From the NCBI GenBank assembly GCA_003165075.1, contig PLSM01000168.1:1-35668 (forward strand): DNA of 35,668 nt. The letters are read 5' to 3'. Shown piece after piece: positions 1 through 7,406 of the stretch (position 1 is the stretch's first letter; every line of letters begins with the position of its first letter). Both the position numbers and the translations under genes were made by a program. Source of the stretch: Acidobacteriaceae bacterium (GTDB lineage Bacteria; Acidobacteriota; Terriglobia; Terriglobales; Acidobacteriaceae). The notes under the pieces are model-generated. The model was not told where the DNA came from and did not search any database. It saw nothing but the letters and a program-made list of their open reading frames with translations.

Positions 1-1033
1 TGGCGAGGCAGACGGAGACAATCATCGGAAGCATCTCCGGCGTCAGTCCAACGGCCACGGCCATCGCGAAGAAGAATGCTCCCCTCCAATCGTGCTTGGT
101 AAACCCGTTGATGAAGAAGACCAGGGGCACCATGACCGCCATGAGCTGAATCATGAGCCATGTGAAACGGCTCAGGCCCTGGTCAAAGCTTGTGGGCGCT
201 CCCTCCTGCGTGATGGAACTCGCCATGGTGCCGAGATAAGTACGGACTCCCGTAACGACAACGACCGCGGTCGCTGTGCCGCTTTGGACGCTCGTGCCCA
301 TGAAGCATATGTTCTTGAGCTCGACCGGAGAATTTGCGGCCTGTGGGTCGGCATCGTGAAACTTCTCGACAGGGAGCGACTCTCCGGTCAGCGTACCCTG
401 GCTCACGAACAGATCCTTCGCGGACAGAATCCGCACATCGCCTGGGATCATGTCTCCCGCGGATAGATTGATGATGTCTCCGGGAACGAGGTCACGAAGG
501 GGGATCTCCTGCGGCTTGCCATCCCGGACCACTGTGGCGGTTACGTGGATCATCGCCTTGAGTTTCGCCGCGGCGGCGCCCGCACGAGCTTCCTGCAGAA
601 ATCGGAGCGTGACGCTCAACACGATCATGCCCGCCATGACGCTCCCAGCGCGCGGATCGCCTGTGGCAAAGGAAATCGACGATAGAACCGCCAGCAGAAT
701 GACCAGTGGGTTTCGAATGATGATCAGGAAGCTGATGAACCAGCCGCGCTGCCGCTCTTGCGCAACCTCATTCGGTCCCGCTATTCGCGCTCGCGAGTCG
801 GCCTCGCTTTGCGTGAGGCCCGCGGAAGCCGTGTGCAAAGAGTGAAGCAGGTCATCCCCGTCTTTCCCCGCCGCATCGAGGACAGCAGGGGAGACGCGAA
901 TTTTATGTTCCTTTGCCTTCGCGGGGATTTGAGACTCATTTGGAGCGGGAAGAGTCGCTGTAGCGCCGAGAGCGCCGGAGTTCACCTTTGCTGAGGAGTT
1001 CTCAATTGCGCGATTGGAGTCAGGTGTCGGCAT
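1..1033 (-). CDS. mgtA: Magnesium-translocating P-type ATPase, N-terminal 344 aa (runs off window)
   Basis: P-type ATPases of this subgroup import Mg2+ across the inner membrane at the cost of ATP. The frame is open from an ATG at 1033 to the window edge, so only the N-terminal part is seen. It has a roughly 75-residue soluble N-terminus rich in Ser, Ala and Pro, the first membrane pair near residues 97-145 (FISFLIIIRNPLVILLAVLS), the actuator-domain motif LTGES near residue 220, and the second membrane pair ending in AVAVGLTPEMLPMIV, typical of the MgtA subgroup. The phosphorylated DKTG motif would lie just beyond the edge. AAGGGA upstream gives a ribosome site about 8 nt from the ATG. It starts 27 bp after the ABC permease stop on the same strand, so it may be last in that transcription unit. 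The family is confident; the ion is inferred from the motif. Confidence 0.9.
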   Translation of the reverse strand, partial: MPTPDSNRAIENSSAKVNSGALGATATLPAPNESQIPAKAKEHKIRVSPAVLDAAGKDGDDLLHSLHTASAGLTQSEADSRARIAGPNEVAQERQRGWFISFLIIIRNPLVILLAVLSSISFATGDPRAGSVMAGMIVLSVTLRFLQEARAGAAAAKLKAMIHVTATVVRDGKPQEIPLRDLVPGDIINLSAGDMIPGDVRILSAKDLFVSQGTLTGESLPVEKFHDADPQAANSPVELKNICFMGTSVQSGTATAVVVVTGVRTYLGTMASSITQEGAPTSFDQGLSRFTWLMIQLMAVMVPLVFFINGFTKHDWRGAFFFAMAVAVGLTPEMLPMIVSVCLA

Positions 1034-1060
1034 CCCGTGGATCCCTTTCCATACCGTGCT

Positions 1061-1855
1061 CTACACTCCCAGCTGCGGATACAAGCGAGCGCCGACAAAG
1101 ATGAGAACGATCATTGTTAACAGGATCACTGCATAATCCATCCCCAGGCCGAAGGTGCTCGGACTGCCGGCAAGCATGGAAGTGCGCAGTGCATCGACGA
1201 CGTAGGTGAGGGGATTGAGGTGAGATATCACTTTGAGCCACGCAGGCATGATGGTGGTGGGATAGATCGCATTACTGGCGAAAAACAGCGGCATAGTCAG
1301 GACCTGACCAACACCCATGAAGCGCTCGCGAGTCTTCACAATGCAGGCAATGATCAGTGAGAACGTCGAGAACAGCGTGGCGGCAAGCACCACGACGACA
1401 AAGACATTGAGCAGCGCGAGCGGACTCCAATTGAGCCTGACTCCAAGGAACAGTGAGAGGCCGTAGACCACGATGGCCTGGGACAGAGTCCGTATTCCGG
1501 CGGAAAGACCCTTGCCAAGCACCAACGCGGTGCGAGGAGTCGGGCTGACAAGGAATTTCTGGACGATCCCCAGGTCCCGTTCCCAGATCACATTGATTCC
1601 GTAAAAGATAGCCACGAAGAGAACACTTTGCGCAAGAATGCCGGGAGCAATGAAGTCCAGATATGGGATATTGCCGGTGTGCATCATGCCGCTGCGAGCA
1701 AATACCTGGCCGAAGATGAGTAGCCAGAGCGCGGGTTGGAGTGCGCGGGTGATGAGTTCAGTGAAGTCGTGGCGCAGCTTGCGAAGTTCAAATTCGGCAA
1801 TGACGAAAGTCTTATCGACGAAGCTGGTCAGCGGATGGATGAATGTACCGGTCAT
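1061..1855 (-). CDS. ABC-2 type (DrrB-like) exporter permease
   Basis: A 264-aa inner-membrane permease of the ABC-2 family, the membrane partner of the ATPase encoded just upstream. It starts with a cytoplasmic amphipathic stretch (FELRKLRHDFTELITRALQP), typical of DrrB/NodJ proteins, then about six hydrophobic segments including LWLLIFGQVFA and FSLIIACIVKTRERFMG, and the family-like sequence NPLTYVVDALR near the C-terminus. The frame is open upstream to 1999, but that extension lies inside the ATPase gene and has no membrane-protein character; the ATG at 1855, 10 bp after the ATPase stop, gives the normal length. The pair probably exports a hydrophobic compound such as a drug, polysaccharide or lipid; the substrate cannot be read from sequence. 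Confidence 0.88.
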   Translation of the reverse strand: MTGTFIHPLTSFVDKTFVIAEFELRKLRHDFTELITRALQPALWLLIFGQVFARSGMMHTGNIPYLDFIAPGILAQSVLFVAIFYGINVIWERDLGIVQKFLVSPTPRTALVLGKGLSAGIRTLSQAIVVYGLSLFLGVRLNWSPLALLNVFVVVVLAATLFSTFSLIIACIVKTRERFMGVGQVLTMPLFFASNAIYPTTIMPAWLKVISHLNPLTYVVDALRTSMLAGSPSTFGLGMDYAVILLTMIVLIFVGARLYPQLGV

Positions 1856-1865
1856 GATGTCATGG

Positions 1866-2807
1866 CTAACCAAGCCGCTGTTCTGTCGTTCGTTCTGTCG
1901 ATACCTCGCGGAAGGTTCCGCCGGAGTCGAGAGTGGTGCCGGCGTAATGCACGAAGACCTCATCCAGCGTATGGCTGCCTGCGCCGAGCGACGCTTCAAG
2001 TTCTTTTAAGGTGCCCAGTGCGGCCAGCTTGCCCATGTGCATGATCGCGATGCGGTCACAGTGGCTTTCGGCGTCCTCCAGGTAATGGGTGGTCAGGAAC
2101 AGGGTGGTGCCATATTGGTCACGCAGATCGATCAGGTGTTTCCAGACTGCGTCGCGGGCAATCGGTTCGAGCCCAACGGTCGGCTCGTCGAGGAAGAGCA
2201 CGCGCGGCCGATGCAGCGTGGCCTGGGCAATCTCCAGTCGGCGCACCATGCCTCCGGAATACTGACTTACCAGGCGGCTGGCGTCTGCTGTCAGATCCAC
2301 GAAAGTTAATTGTTTGCGGATTCGGGCCTGTTGCTCGCTGCGGGGAATGTCATAGAGCTTGGCAAAGATGAGCAGATTCTCGAAACCGGTAAGCGACCCG
2401 TCCACAGAAACCGCCTGCGGTACATAGCCGATGGTGCGACGAACCTCGACCGGCTGTGTGGTGATAGAGTAGCCGCCTACGCGTGCCTCACCCGAAGATG
2501 GCGGCAAAAGAGTAGTGAGCATCTTGATCGTGGTGCTTTTGCCAGCTCCGTTCGAGCCAAGCAATCCGAATACCTCCCCGGCATTGGCCACCAGCGTCAA
2601 AGAGTCGACAGCCGTGAACGTACCGAAGCGACGGGAGAGCTTTTCGATCTCTACGACTGGAGTTGTCACGGCTGGATTGTAAACAGCGGGGCGGTCTGCA
2701 TATGGGTCACATTTGCACACAATCGGCGCCTTGCATTGCGTGCAGGCAGTATCGGGCGGTGGTAGATAGTAAGAAATGCTCGGAAGAGGCCCCCGGTGCT
2801 GGACCAT
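1866..2807 (-). CDS. ABC exporter ATP-binding protein (DrrA-like) with Cys-rich N-terminal extension
   Basis: This is the nucleotide-binding subunit of the exporter, 313 aa from the ATG at 2807. Walker A is GSNGAGKS (residues 84-91), the Q-loop is near VPQ (129-131), the signature is YSGGM (183-187), Walker B is VLFLDEPT (203-210) and the switch His lies in TTHYLEDAE. The ATPase core begins around residue 51. The preceding 50 residues carry four cysteines in a CxxC-x5-CxC arrangement (C22, C25, C31, C33), which could bind a metal and is unusual for this family. An in-frame GTG at 2669 (residue 47) would remove that extension and give the standard length, so the start is not settled; no strong ribosome site is seen at 2807. 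It overlaps nothing and lies 16 bp after the YqjD-like gene, suggesting one operon. Confidence 0.9.
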   Translation of the reverse strand: MVQHRGPLPSISYYLPPPDTACTQCKAPIVCKCDPYADRPAVYNPAVTTPVVEIEKLSRRFGTFTAVDSLTLVANAGEVFGLLGSNGAGKSTTIKMLTTLLPPSSGEARVGGYSITTQPVEVRRTIGYVPQAVSVDGSLTGFENLLIFAKLYDIPRSEQQARIRKQLTFVDLTADASRLVSQYSGGMVRRLEIAQATLHRPRVLFLDEPTVGLEPIARDAVWKHLIDLRDQYGTTLFLTTHYLEDAESHCDRIAIMHMGKLAALGTLKELEASLGAGSHTLDEVFVHYAGTTLDSGGTFREVSTERTTEQRLG

Positions 2808-2823
2808 CTTTTAGAGATTCGCT

Positions 2824-3105
2824 CTATGGCTGGATCTGTTTTCGCCTCATGATCCAGCCGATCGCTGCTCCAGCCGCAATGCCAGCCGCAAAAGTTACTG
2901 CGACGGTCTCAAACGGGTGTCGCTGCAAGCGCCTCTTTGTGTTGTAAAGAAGTTCCGCGGCGGCGTCGGCGCCATCTCTTGCCGCGCGCCTGGCTGCTAA
3001 GACACTGTCTTCCAGCGCGTCGGCAACAGCAGATGCTGCCCGGGTAGCCTTGTGCGTTGTATCGTCAATCTGTTGGCCCACTTGTTCGAATACTGATTGA
3101 TCCAT
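2824..3105 (-). CDS. YqjD/ElaB/DUF883-like small membrane-anchored protein
   Basis: A 93-aa protein that looks like the YqjD/ElaB group, ribosome-associated inner-membrane proteins of stationary phase in enterobacteria. Residues 1-60 are a charged, Ala-rich predicted helix (ALEDSVLAARRAARDGADAA). A short basic stretch with RRLQRHPFETVAV precedes a C-terminal hydrophobic segment with GxxxG spacing (GIAAGAAIGWIMRR) and a basic tail. GAGAGG lies about 10 nt before the ATG. It is the first complete gene of the minus-strand group that continues into the ABC exporter. The family call is by architecture and short motifs; a role in envelope stress is inferred. Confidence 0.7.
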   Translation of the reverse strand: MDQSVFEQVGQQIDDTTHKATRAASAVADALEDSVLAARRAARDGADAAAELLYNTKRRLQRHPFETVAVTFAAGIAAGAAIGWIMRRKQIQP

Positions 3106-3200
3106 TGGGTATTAACCTCTCTCGCCCTTGAATTTGATAATGATTTGTCGGCTTCGAAGGCTCTTTCAACCTCGCCGACCCATTCTTGAATCTTTCCGGC

Positions 3201-3383
3201 AACCCGGGTTGCGTCAAACTGGGCCATGACTTCGACGACGACCTTGCTTTCTGCTCCAGCGTGCAGAACAGAGAAGATTGGAGGCGGGCGACGATCAAAT
3301 CTGACATCGGCAACGCCGCCGCGCACCGAGACGATCAATCCGAGATTCAGAGAATCCGCTTGATTCTGAACCCCGACTGCCAC
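3201..3383 (-). pseudogene. N-terminal remnant of alternate (N-type) F-ATPase beta subunit
   Basis: From a GTG at 3383 the first 61 residues read like the N-terminal beta-barrel of the alternate F1 beta subunit (the N-ATPase type found in some bacteria and Methanosarcina). Key pieces are GLIVSVRGGVADVRF, PPPIFSVLHAG and VVVEVMAQFDATRV in the family's order. After about residue 62 the similarity stops: the family would continue into RGIALTPTQGL-like sequence, but here unrelated sequence (KIQEWVGEVERAF) follows and runs into the YqjD-like gene. The nucleotide-binding domain, P-loop and all other ATPase subunits are absent. A GAGG element lies about 5 nt before the GTG, so the remnant may still be translated. 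Identification is by remembered motif pattern only. Confidence 0.6.
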
Positions 3384-3566
3384 GGTAGCCTCAATTCAGG
3401 TATCCCATCTCGAGTGAGGAAGCCTTTGATCCGTAAGAAGGCTGTCTGTCTGGGAAACCTTGCGGAACATTGATGCCCCATTGATTGATCGACGGCATTA
3501 GACGTTGGGACCCAGGATTCTCCTCAGACCTGCGGTTTCGTTGGATATTGGGGTCCTTGATCTTTT

Positions 3567-3731
3567 CTATTTGGAAATGATCTGGTGATCCTGGTCGTAA
3601 CTCTGCTCGACGTGCGAAGCCTTCTCCGCTGCCTTTTCGGCAACACGCTCAATGTGCTTCTGTGGTGTTGAGTCCGAGACCGTCTTATCTTCGACCTTCG
3701 TTGCTTCTGGATTCTCAAATTGTTCCGGCAT
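3567..3731 (-). CDS. Small charged hypothetical protein, 54 aa
   Basis: A short minus-strand frame from the ATG at 3731 to a TAG at 3567. It has an excellent ribosome site (AAAGGAGAG, about 7 nt before the ATG), which is the main reason for calling it. The product is very hydrophilic, rich in Glu, Lys, Ala and Gln, with a helical centre (IERVAEKAAEKASHVEQ) and no membrane segment or cysteine. I do not recognise the family. It sits between the N-ATPase remnant and the radical-SAM fragment, in a stretch of stress-type genes. Confidence 0.55.
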   Translation of the reverse strand: MPEQFENPEATKVEDKTVSDSTPQKHIERVAEKAAEKASHVEQSYDQDHQIISK

Positions 3732-3935
3732 GGTTACACTCTCCTTTCATCACGATGAACCGTGTTCTCATCAAGTTCTGGTCAGTTTTGCTCGCCCTCC
3801 GACGTCGCAGGGTCTTTCGAGGCTTGTTTTTGGAGAAGTGGTTCCGTTTGCACAAATTCTCGCCAGCCGGCAAAAAAACAAACTGATATCAAAGCAGTGC
3901 GCAGTTCCGAGGGCAGCGGCGTCAGCTTCCGATGA

Positions 3936-4257
3936 GCCGAGACCTTTCTGGGCATTGAGACTCCCGATGAATCCGGTTTGATCGCGGCCAACAAGTTGCA
4001 GAATACCCGGCGCAGCCTGCTCGACAGCGCGGCCACGATCCAGAGCTATGGAATGCAGGTGATGGGAGGATTCATCCTCGGATTCGATCCCGATCGCGAG
4101 GACATTTTTGACCGCATGGTGGAGTTTATCCAAAAGAGCGGCATCCCGATTGCCATGGTGGGACTTTTGCAAGCCATGCCAGGAACTCAACTCTTTCAAC
4201 GTTTGGGCAAGGAAGGATCATTGGGTGCGGGTCACGGGGACTACACGGATGGGGAGA
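3936..4257 (+). pseudogene. Fragment of a B12-binding radical SAM protein (HpnP/HpnR/DUF4070-like)
   Basis: An open plus-strand stretch with no start of its own encodes a central piece of a cobalamin-dependent radical SAM enzyme. Recognisable blocks in family order are FLGIETPDESG, ANKLQNTRRSLLDS, QVMGGFILGFD, MVEFIQKSGIPIAMVGLLQA and PGTQLFQRL, then a weaker match to the following GD-TDG segment. The CxxxCxxC cluster motif and the B12 domain, which belong upstream, are missing; a TGA lies in frame at 3933 just before the similarity begins. The frame runs on into the 3' end of the usp gene on the other strand without family similarity. This is a decayed fragment; which member of the family it derives from is not resolved. 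Confidence 0.75.
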
Positions 4258-4317
4258 TCAGAGGAGATCACATCGTAAGCACATACGTTGGCGAGCTGAT
4301 GGTTGCTGCTTCATTCG

Positions 4318-4830
4318 CTACCACCATTCCATAGAACGATTCGAGGGAGTCGTGACGCCGGTTTCTGGCTTGGTAGAGTGGAGAAGCAAGAGGGGACACT
4401 GCACAAGCTTAATGACTTTCTCGGCAATCGACCCAAACACGAGTGGATGCCAGCCGGACATGCCGTGCGTGGAGATCACTACGAAGTCGATATGCTCGCG
4501 CTCCGCCACATCCATAATGGCTCCCACTATGTCGTTTGCGACTTCGACACTAGAATCTGCCTTCACTCCCTTGGCAATGAGAACTGCCGTTGCCTTCGCC
4601 AGATGCTGCTCTGCATGAGTCTTCTCCTCATCTTGAAACTGCAACTGGGGAGCAGCATATTCAGACGTAAAGGTCGAGAGCAGAGGAATGACATTCACAA
4701 GGAACAGTTCGGCATGAAAGTGTAAAGCGAGGTCGGTCGCCGTATCTAGAGCTGCTTGGGACGATTGGCTGAAGTCTATGGGCAACAGTATTTTGGTTGG
4801 AAGCGATTTCAAAGCATGATGTTCAGGCAT
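4318..4830 (-). CDS. Universal stress protein (UspA family)
   Basis: A 170-aa single-domain cytoplasmic stress protein. The N-terminal strand and ATP-site Asp are in KILLPIDFSQSSQAALDTA (residues 13-31). The C-terminal nucleotide-binding motif is STHGMSGWHPLVFGS: the G-9X-G-S part is present, while the first Gly of the usual G-2X-G is Ser. The length is normal with a short extra C-terminal tail. GAGGAGA lies 5 nt before the ATG at 4830. It is divergent from a second usp gene; the gap between them holds a palindrome that could coordinate both. USPs of this type often respond to starvation or low oxygen; that role is inferred. Confidence 0.9.
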   Translation of the reverse strand: MPEHHALKSLPTKILLPIDFSQSSQAALDTATDLALHFHAELFLVNVIPLLSTFTSEYAAPQLQFQDEEKTHAEQHLAKATAVLIAKGVKADSSVEVANDIVGAIMDVAEREHIDFVVISTHGMSGWHPLVFGSIAEKVIKLVQCPLLLLHSTKPETGVTTPSNRSMEWW

Positions 4831-5164
4831 GACTATCTCCTCGCCGGACCATAGTCGCGGCTAAACAACTATTGTTCTCTCCAGGGAAAGCAAAGACTGT
4901 GCTCTCTTGCACAGTTCCGGTCCAGTGGCCAGATGTTCTTCTGGTAGCTATGGTGAATCACGGCACAGACATAGCAAATCTCTCTGATGAGCAATAGTGC
5001 CCTGCATTCTTGAGCTGGTCTGTTCGATAGTCGCCACGCAACGCGAGAGAATATGGCCAGTTTTGAAAGGCGCCACGTCGACAGACAATACCGCAAGAAT
5101 TGCTTCTGTCTTCGTCTACCGTCACTCGGTCGCGCGGCCCTTTGCAAGTGAAAGAAGAGAAGTC
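4831..5164. other. Divergent intergenic region between the two usp genes
   Basis: This 334-bp gap separates two divergently read universal stress protein genes and must hold both promoters. The clearest structure is a 7-bp inverted repeat with a 6-nt spacer (listed separately). Weak open frames exist on both strands but have no ribosome site and no recognisable product. Confidence 0.5.
4896..4915. promoter_or_regulatory. Palindrome ACTGTGC-N6-GCACAGT, possible CRP/FNR-type operator
   Basis: Two perfect 7-bp arms are separated by TCTCTT, 66 to 85 bp upstream of the first usp start. Arm length, spacer and the TGTGC...GCACA core resemble sites bound by dimeric CRP/FNR-superfamily regulators. 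The binding protein is not in the window, so the assignment is inferred from shape and position. Confidence 0.45.
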
Positions 5165-5601
5165 ATGAGAGTGCTGTACCAGTTGAAGATTCAGCGTCTT
5201 CTGAAAACGTGATTCGCGCTGTCAAAACCTGGATTCGCCATGAGAATACCGAAGTTCTGGTTTTACATGTGCTGCAGCCAGTTGAGCCAGCGCCTCCGCC
5301 TGAGATGGCCCAGGACTATGCTCCTGAGTTGGAAGAATTGAAGCCATCGGCTCGCTTATTGGTTGAGCAGATTGCGGGCGAACTGCGTAGATCTGGATTT
5401 ACTGCTCAATCCGAGATTCTGATCGGAGACGTAATTGGGGCAATTCTCGGCAGAGCAGCCGAATGGCATGCCGATCTCATAACGGTCGGTTCGCACGGAA
5501 AAAGGAGCATCCACGACCTCTTGCTGGGCAGCGTTGCGGAGTCCGTCGCCCATCGAGCCGGGTGTTCCGTCGTTATCGTTCGCACAGCGGTCAGCAGGTA
5601 A
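5165..5601 (+). pseudogene. Universal stress protein (UspA family), frameshifted at the fifth codon
   Basis: The body is a good USP: ATP-site region VPVEDSASSENVIRAVKTW, strand VLVLHVLQP, and an intact G-2X-G-9X-G-S motif (GSHGKRSIHDLLLGS). The natural start would be ATG at 5165 (AGAAGAGA upstream), encoding Met-Arg-Val-Leu, but one base is missing at 5174-5176: after ATG AGA GTG CT the frame that matches the family resumes with GTA CCA GTT. In the frame read from the ATG a TGA follows 15 codons later. No ATG, GTG or TTG lies in the correct frame between the preceding stop (5149) and the family start. Translation from the GTG at 5209 would delete the first strand and the ATP-site Asp. The options are a recent pseudogene, a sequencing error or frameshifting; I favour one of the first two. 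Confidence 0.75.
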
Positions 5602-5896
5602 TGTGTGCACTGGCGCAAGCACGAGAAATGCATGTGCAAAAAGGAGCAGATAGGAAAGTGTGAAGATGAAATTCTGGTCTCGCCATGACATTGGATGTTC
5701 GAAGATCGCGTGAATATTCTTAGCCCGCTGCCGACACTAAATGCGACTCCCGAACTCCGCACGTTTGTGAGCGCGTGTGAATGCATTTTATTCAGCCAAT
5801 TGGTCACAAAACAGATGCGGTGTATGACTCCGGCCCTCAGAATGCCGATAGCTCGACCAGCGCTTTGATGAATCAGCACTGGGAAATTCGGAAAGA

Positions 5897-7330
5897 ATGT
5901 GCAAGATGAATGCAACTGCTGTTGAACTTCTTGTAACCAACCCCTCCACTAAAGCTCCAGCCGCTAGCCAGAGATATGTCTACATCGCCGCAGTTTTCGC
6001 TGCCATTGGCGGCTTGCTGTTTGGATATGACACCGGAGTGATCTCTGGCGCGCTCATTTTCATCAAGAGAACTTTTGGACTGTCCATCTTCCAGCAGGAA
6101 CTTGCTGTCAGCTCGGTTCTGGTTGGTGCGGCTGTTCTTGCGATCACCGGAGGCAGCCTCTCGGATCGATTCGGGCGCCGGAAGATGTTGCTCATCACTT
6201 CGGTCGTCTTCATTGCGGGAGCATTGGTATGTGCTGCCGCGGGCTCCATACAGATACTCATCCTTGGGCGAGTCTTCGTGGGCATGGGGATCGGACTTGC
6301 GAGTTCTGTCGTTCCTCTTTATATCTCTGAGATATCCCCTGCCAAGGCTCGAGGCTGGCAGGTGTCACTCTTTCAATTGGCGATTACCGTCGGAATCCTC
6401 GCCGCATATGTTGCAGACTATGTTTTCACGCCTTCGGCTGCCTGGAGATGGATGCTGGGTCTGGCTGTGATTCCTGGCGCGCTGCTTGGAGCGGGCATGC
6501 TGTTCCTGCCTGAGACCCCTCGGTTCCTCGCCCGGCATGGACACTTCGATCTTGCCCGCACAGTGTTGGTCAAGATTCGCGGCACTGAAGACGTAGAGAA
6601 GGAATTCCAGGAAATCAGTACAGCATCTCAGGAAACGGCACTTCGCGGACACATCTCCGACTTGCTCCTGCCGGCTGTCCGACCGGCCTTGATGATCGGT
6701 ATCGGCCTGGCAGTCTTCCAGCAGGTCACTGGAATCAACACCATCATCTACTACGCACCCTATATCATTCGCACCGCTGGAATCTCCTCGATTCAAGGGT
6801 CGATTCTTGCCACGGCGGGCATCGGTACGGTGAATGTGGTGATGACTTTGGTTTCTATGTGGCTTATCGATCGAGTAGGCCGGCGCCCCCTGCTGTTGAC
6901 AGGCATCGCCGGAATGATCGTCAGTCTCGGCGCGCTGGGATACATCTTTCATCATTCGAAAGGCGGCGAGTTTGCCGGGCTTGCCGTGGTTATTCTTATG
7001 TTCTACGTGGCTTCGTTCGCCATCAGCCTGGGACCGATCTTCTGGTTGCTCATTGCCGAGATTTATCCGCTGAAGATTCGCGGTCTGGCCGCAGGCATCG
7101 CGGCCGGGACAAACTGGCTTGCCAACTTTGCGGTTTCGCTCACCTTCCTGTCGCTGCTAAAACTGCTCGGACCAAGTCTGACCTTTTGGCTCTATGGCCT
7201 ACTTGCGATAGGTTCGTGGCTCTTCTCCTACTATCTTGTGCCGGAAACGAAAGGGCGCTCTCTCGAGGAGATCGAGGCCGTCTGGCATAAGAAACCAGCG
7301 GGAATTCAGCTCAGTTCGACCAGTGCTTAG
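5897..7330 (+). CDS. Sugar porter family MFS transporter (proton-linked, XylE/GalP-like)
   Basis: A 477-aa, 12-helix inner-membrane protein that would import a monosaccharide with protons. It carries the sugar porter hallmarks in order: GGLLFGYDTGVISGA in helix 1, DRFGRR between helices 2 and 3, VPLYISEISPAKARG in helix 4, PETPRFL at the central loop, QQVTGINTIIYYAP in helix 7, DRVGRRPL between helices 8 and 9, and PETKGRSLEEIE at the end. QQVTGIN and the GRR loops are typical of XylE, GalP and AraE. The ATG at 5897 and the one at 5906 are both possible; the better-spaced GGAAAG supports 5906. The next gene is an outer-membrane carbohydrate porin 77 bp downstream, so the two probably form a route across both membranes. 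Substrate not determined. Confidence 0.93.
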   Translation: MCKMNATAVELLVTNPSTKAPAASQRYVYIAAVFAAIGGLLFGYDTGVISGALIFIKRTFGLSIFQQELAVSSVLVGAAVLAITGGSLSDRFGRRKMLLITSVVFIAGALVCAAAGSIQILILGRVFVGMGIGLASSVVPLYISEISPAKARGWQVSLFQLAITVGILAAYVADYVFTPSAAWRWMLGLAVIPGALLGAGMLFLPETPRFLARHGHFDLARTVLVKIRGTEDVEKEFQEISTASQETALRGHISDLLLPAVRPALMIGIGLAVFQQVTGINTIIYYAPYIIRTAGISSIQGSILATAGIGTVNVVMTLVSMWLIDRVGRRPLLLTGIAGMIVSLGALGYIFHHSKGGEFAGLAVVILMFYVASFAISLGPIFWLLIAEIYPLKIRGLAAGIAAGTNWLANFAVSLTFLSLLKLLGPSLTFWLYGLLAIGSWLFSYYLVPETKGRSLEEIEAVWHKKPAGIQLSSTSA

Positions 7331-7406
7331 GGTCATGGCCTGCCCGGCATTGTCATTATTCGCACAATCCAGCAGCCGGATAGATCGGGACCTGTGGGGA
7401 ATCGCA

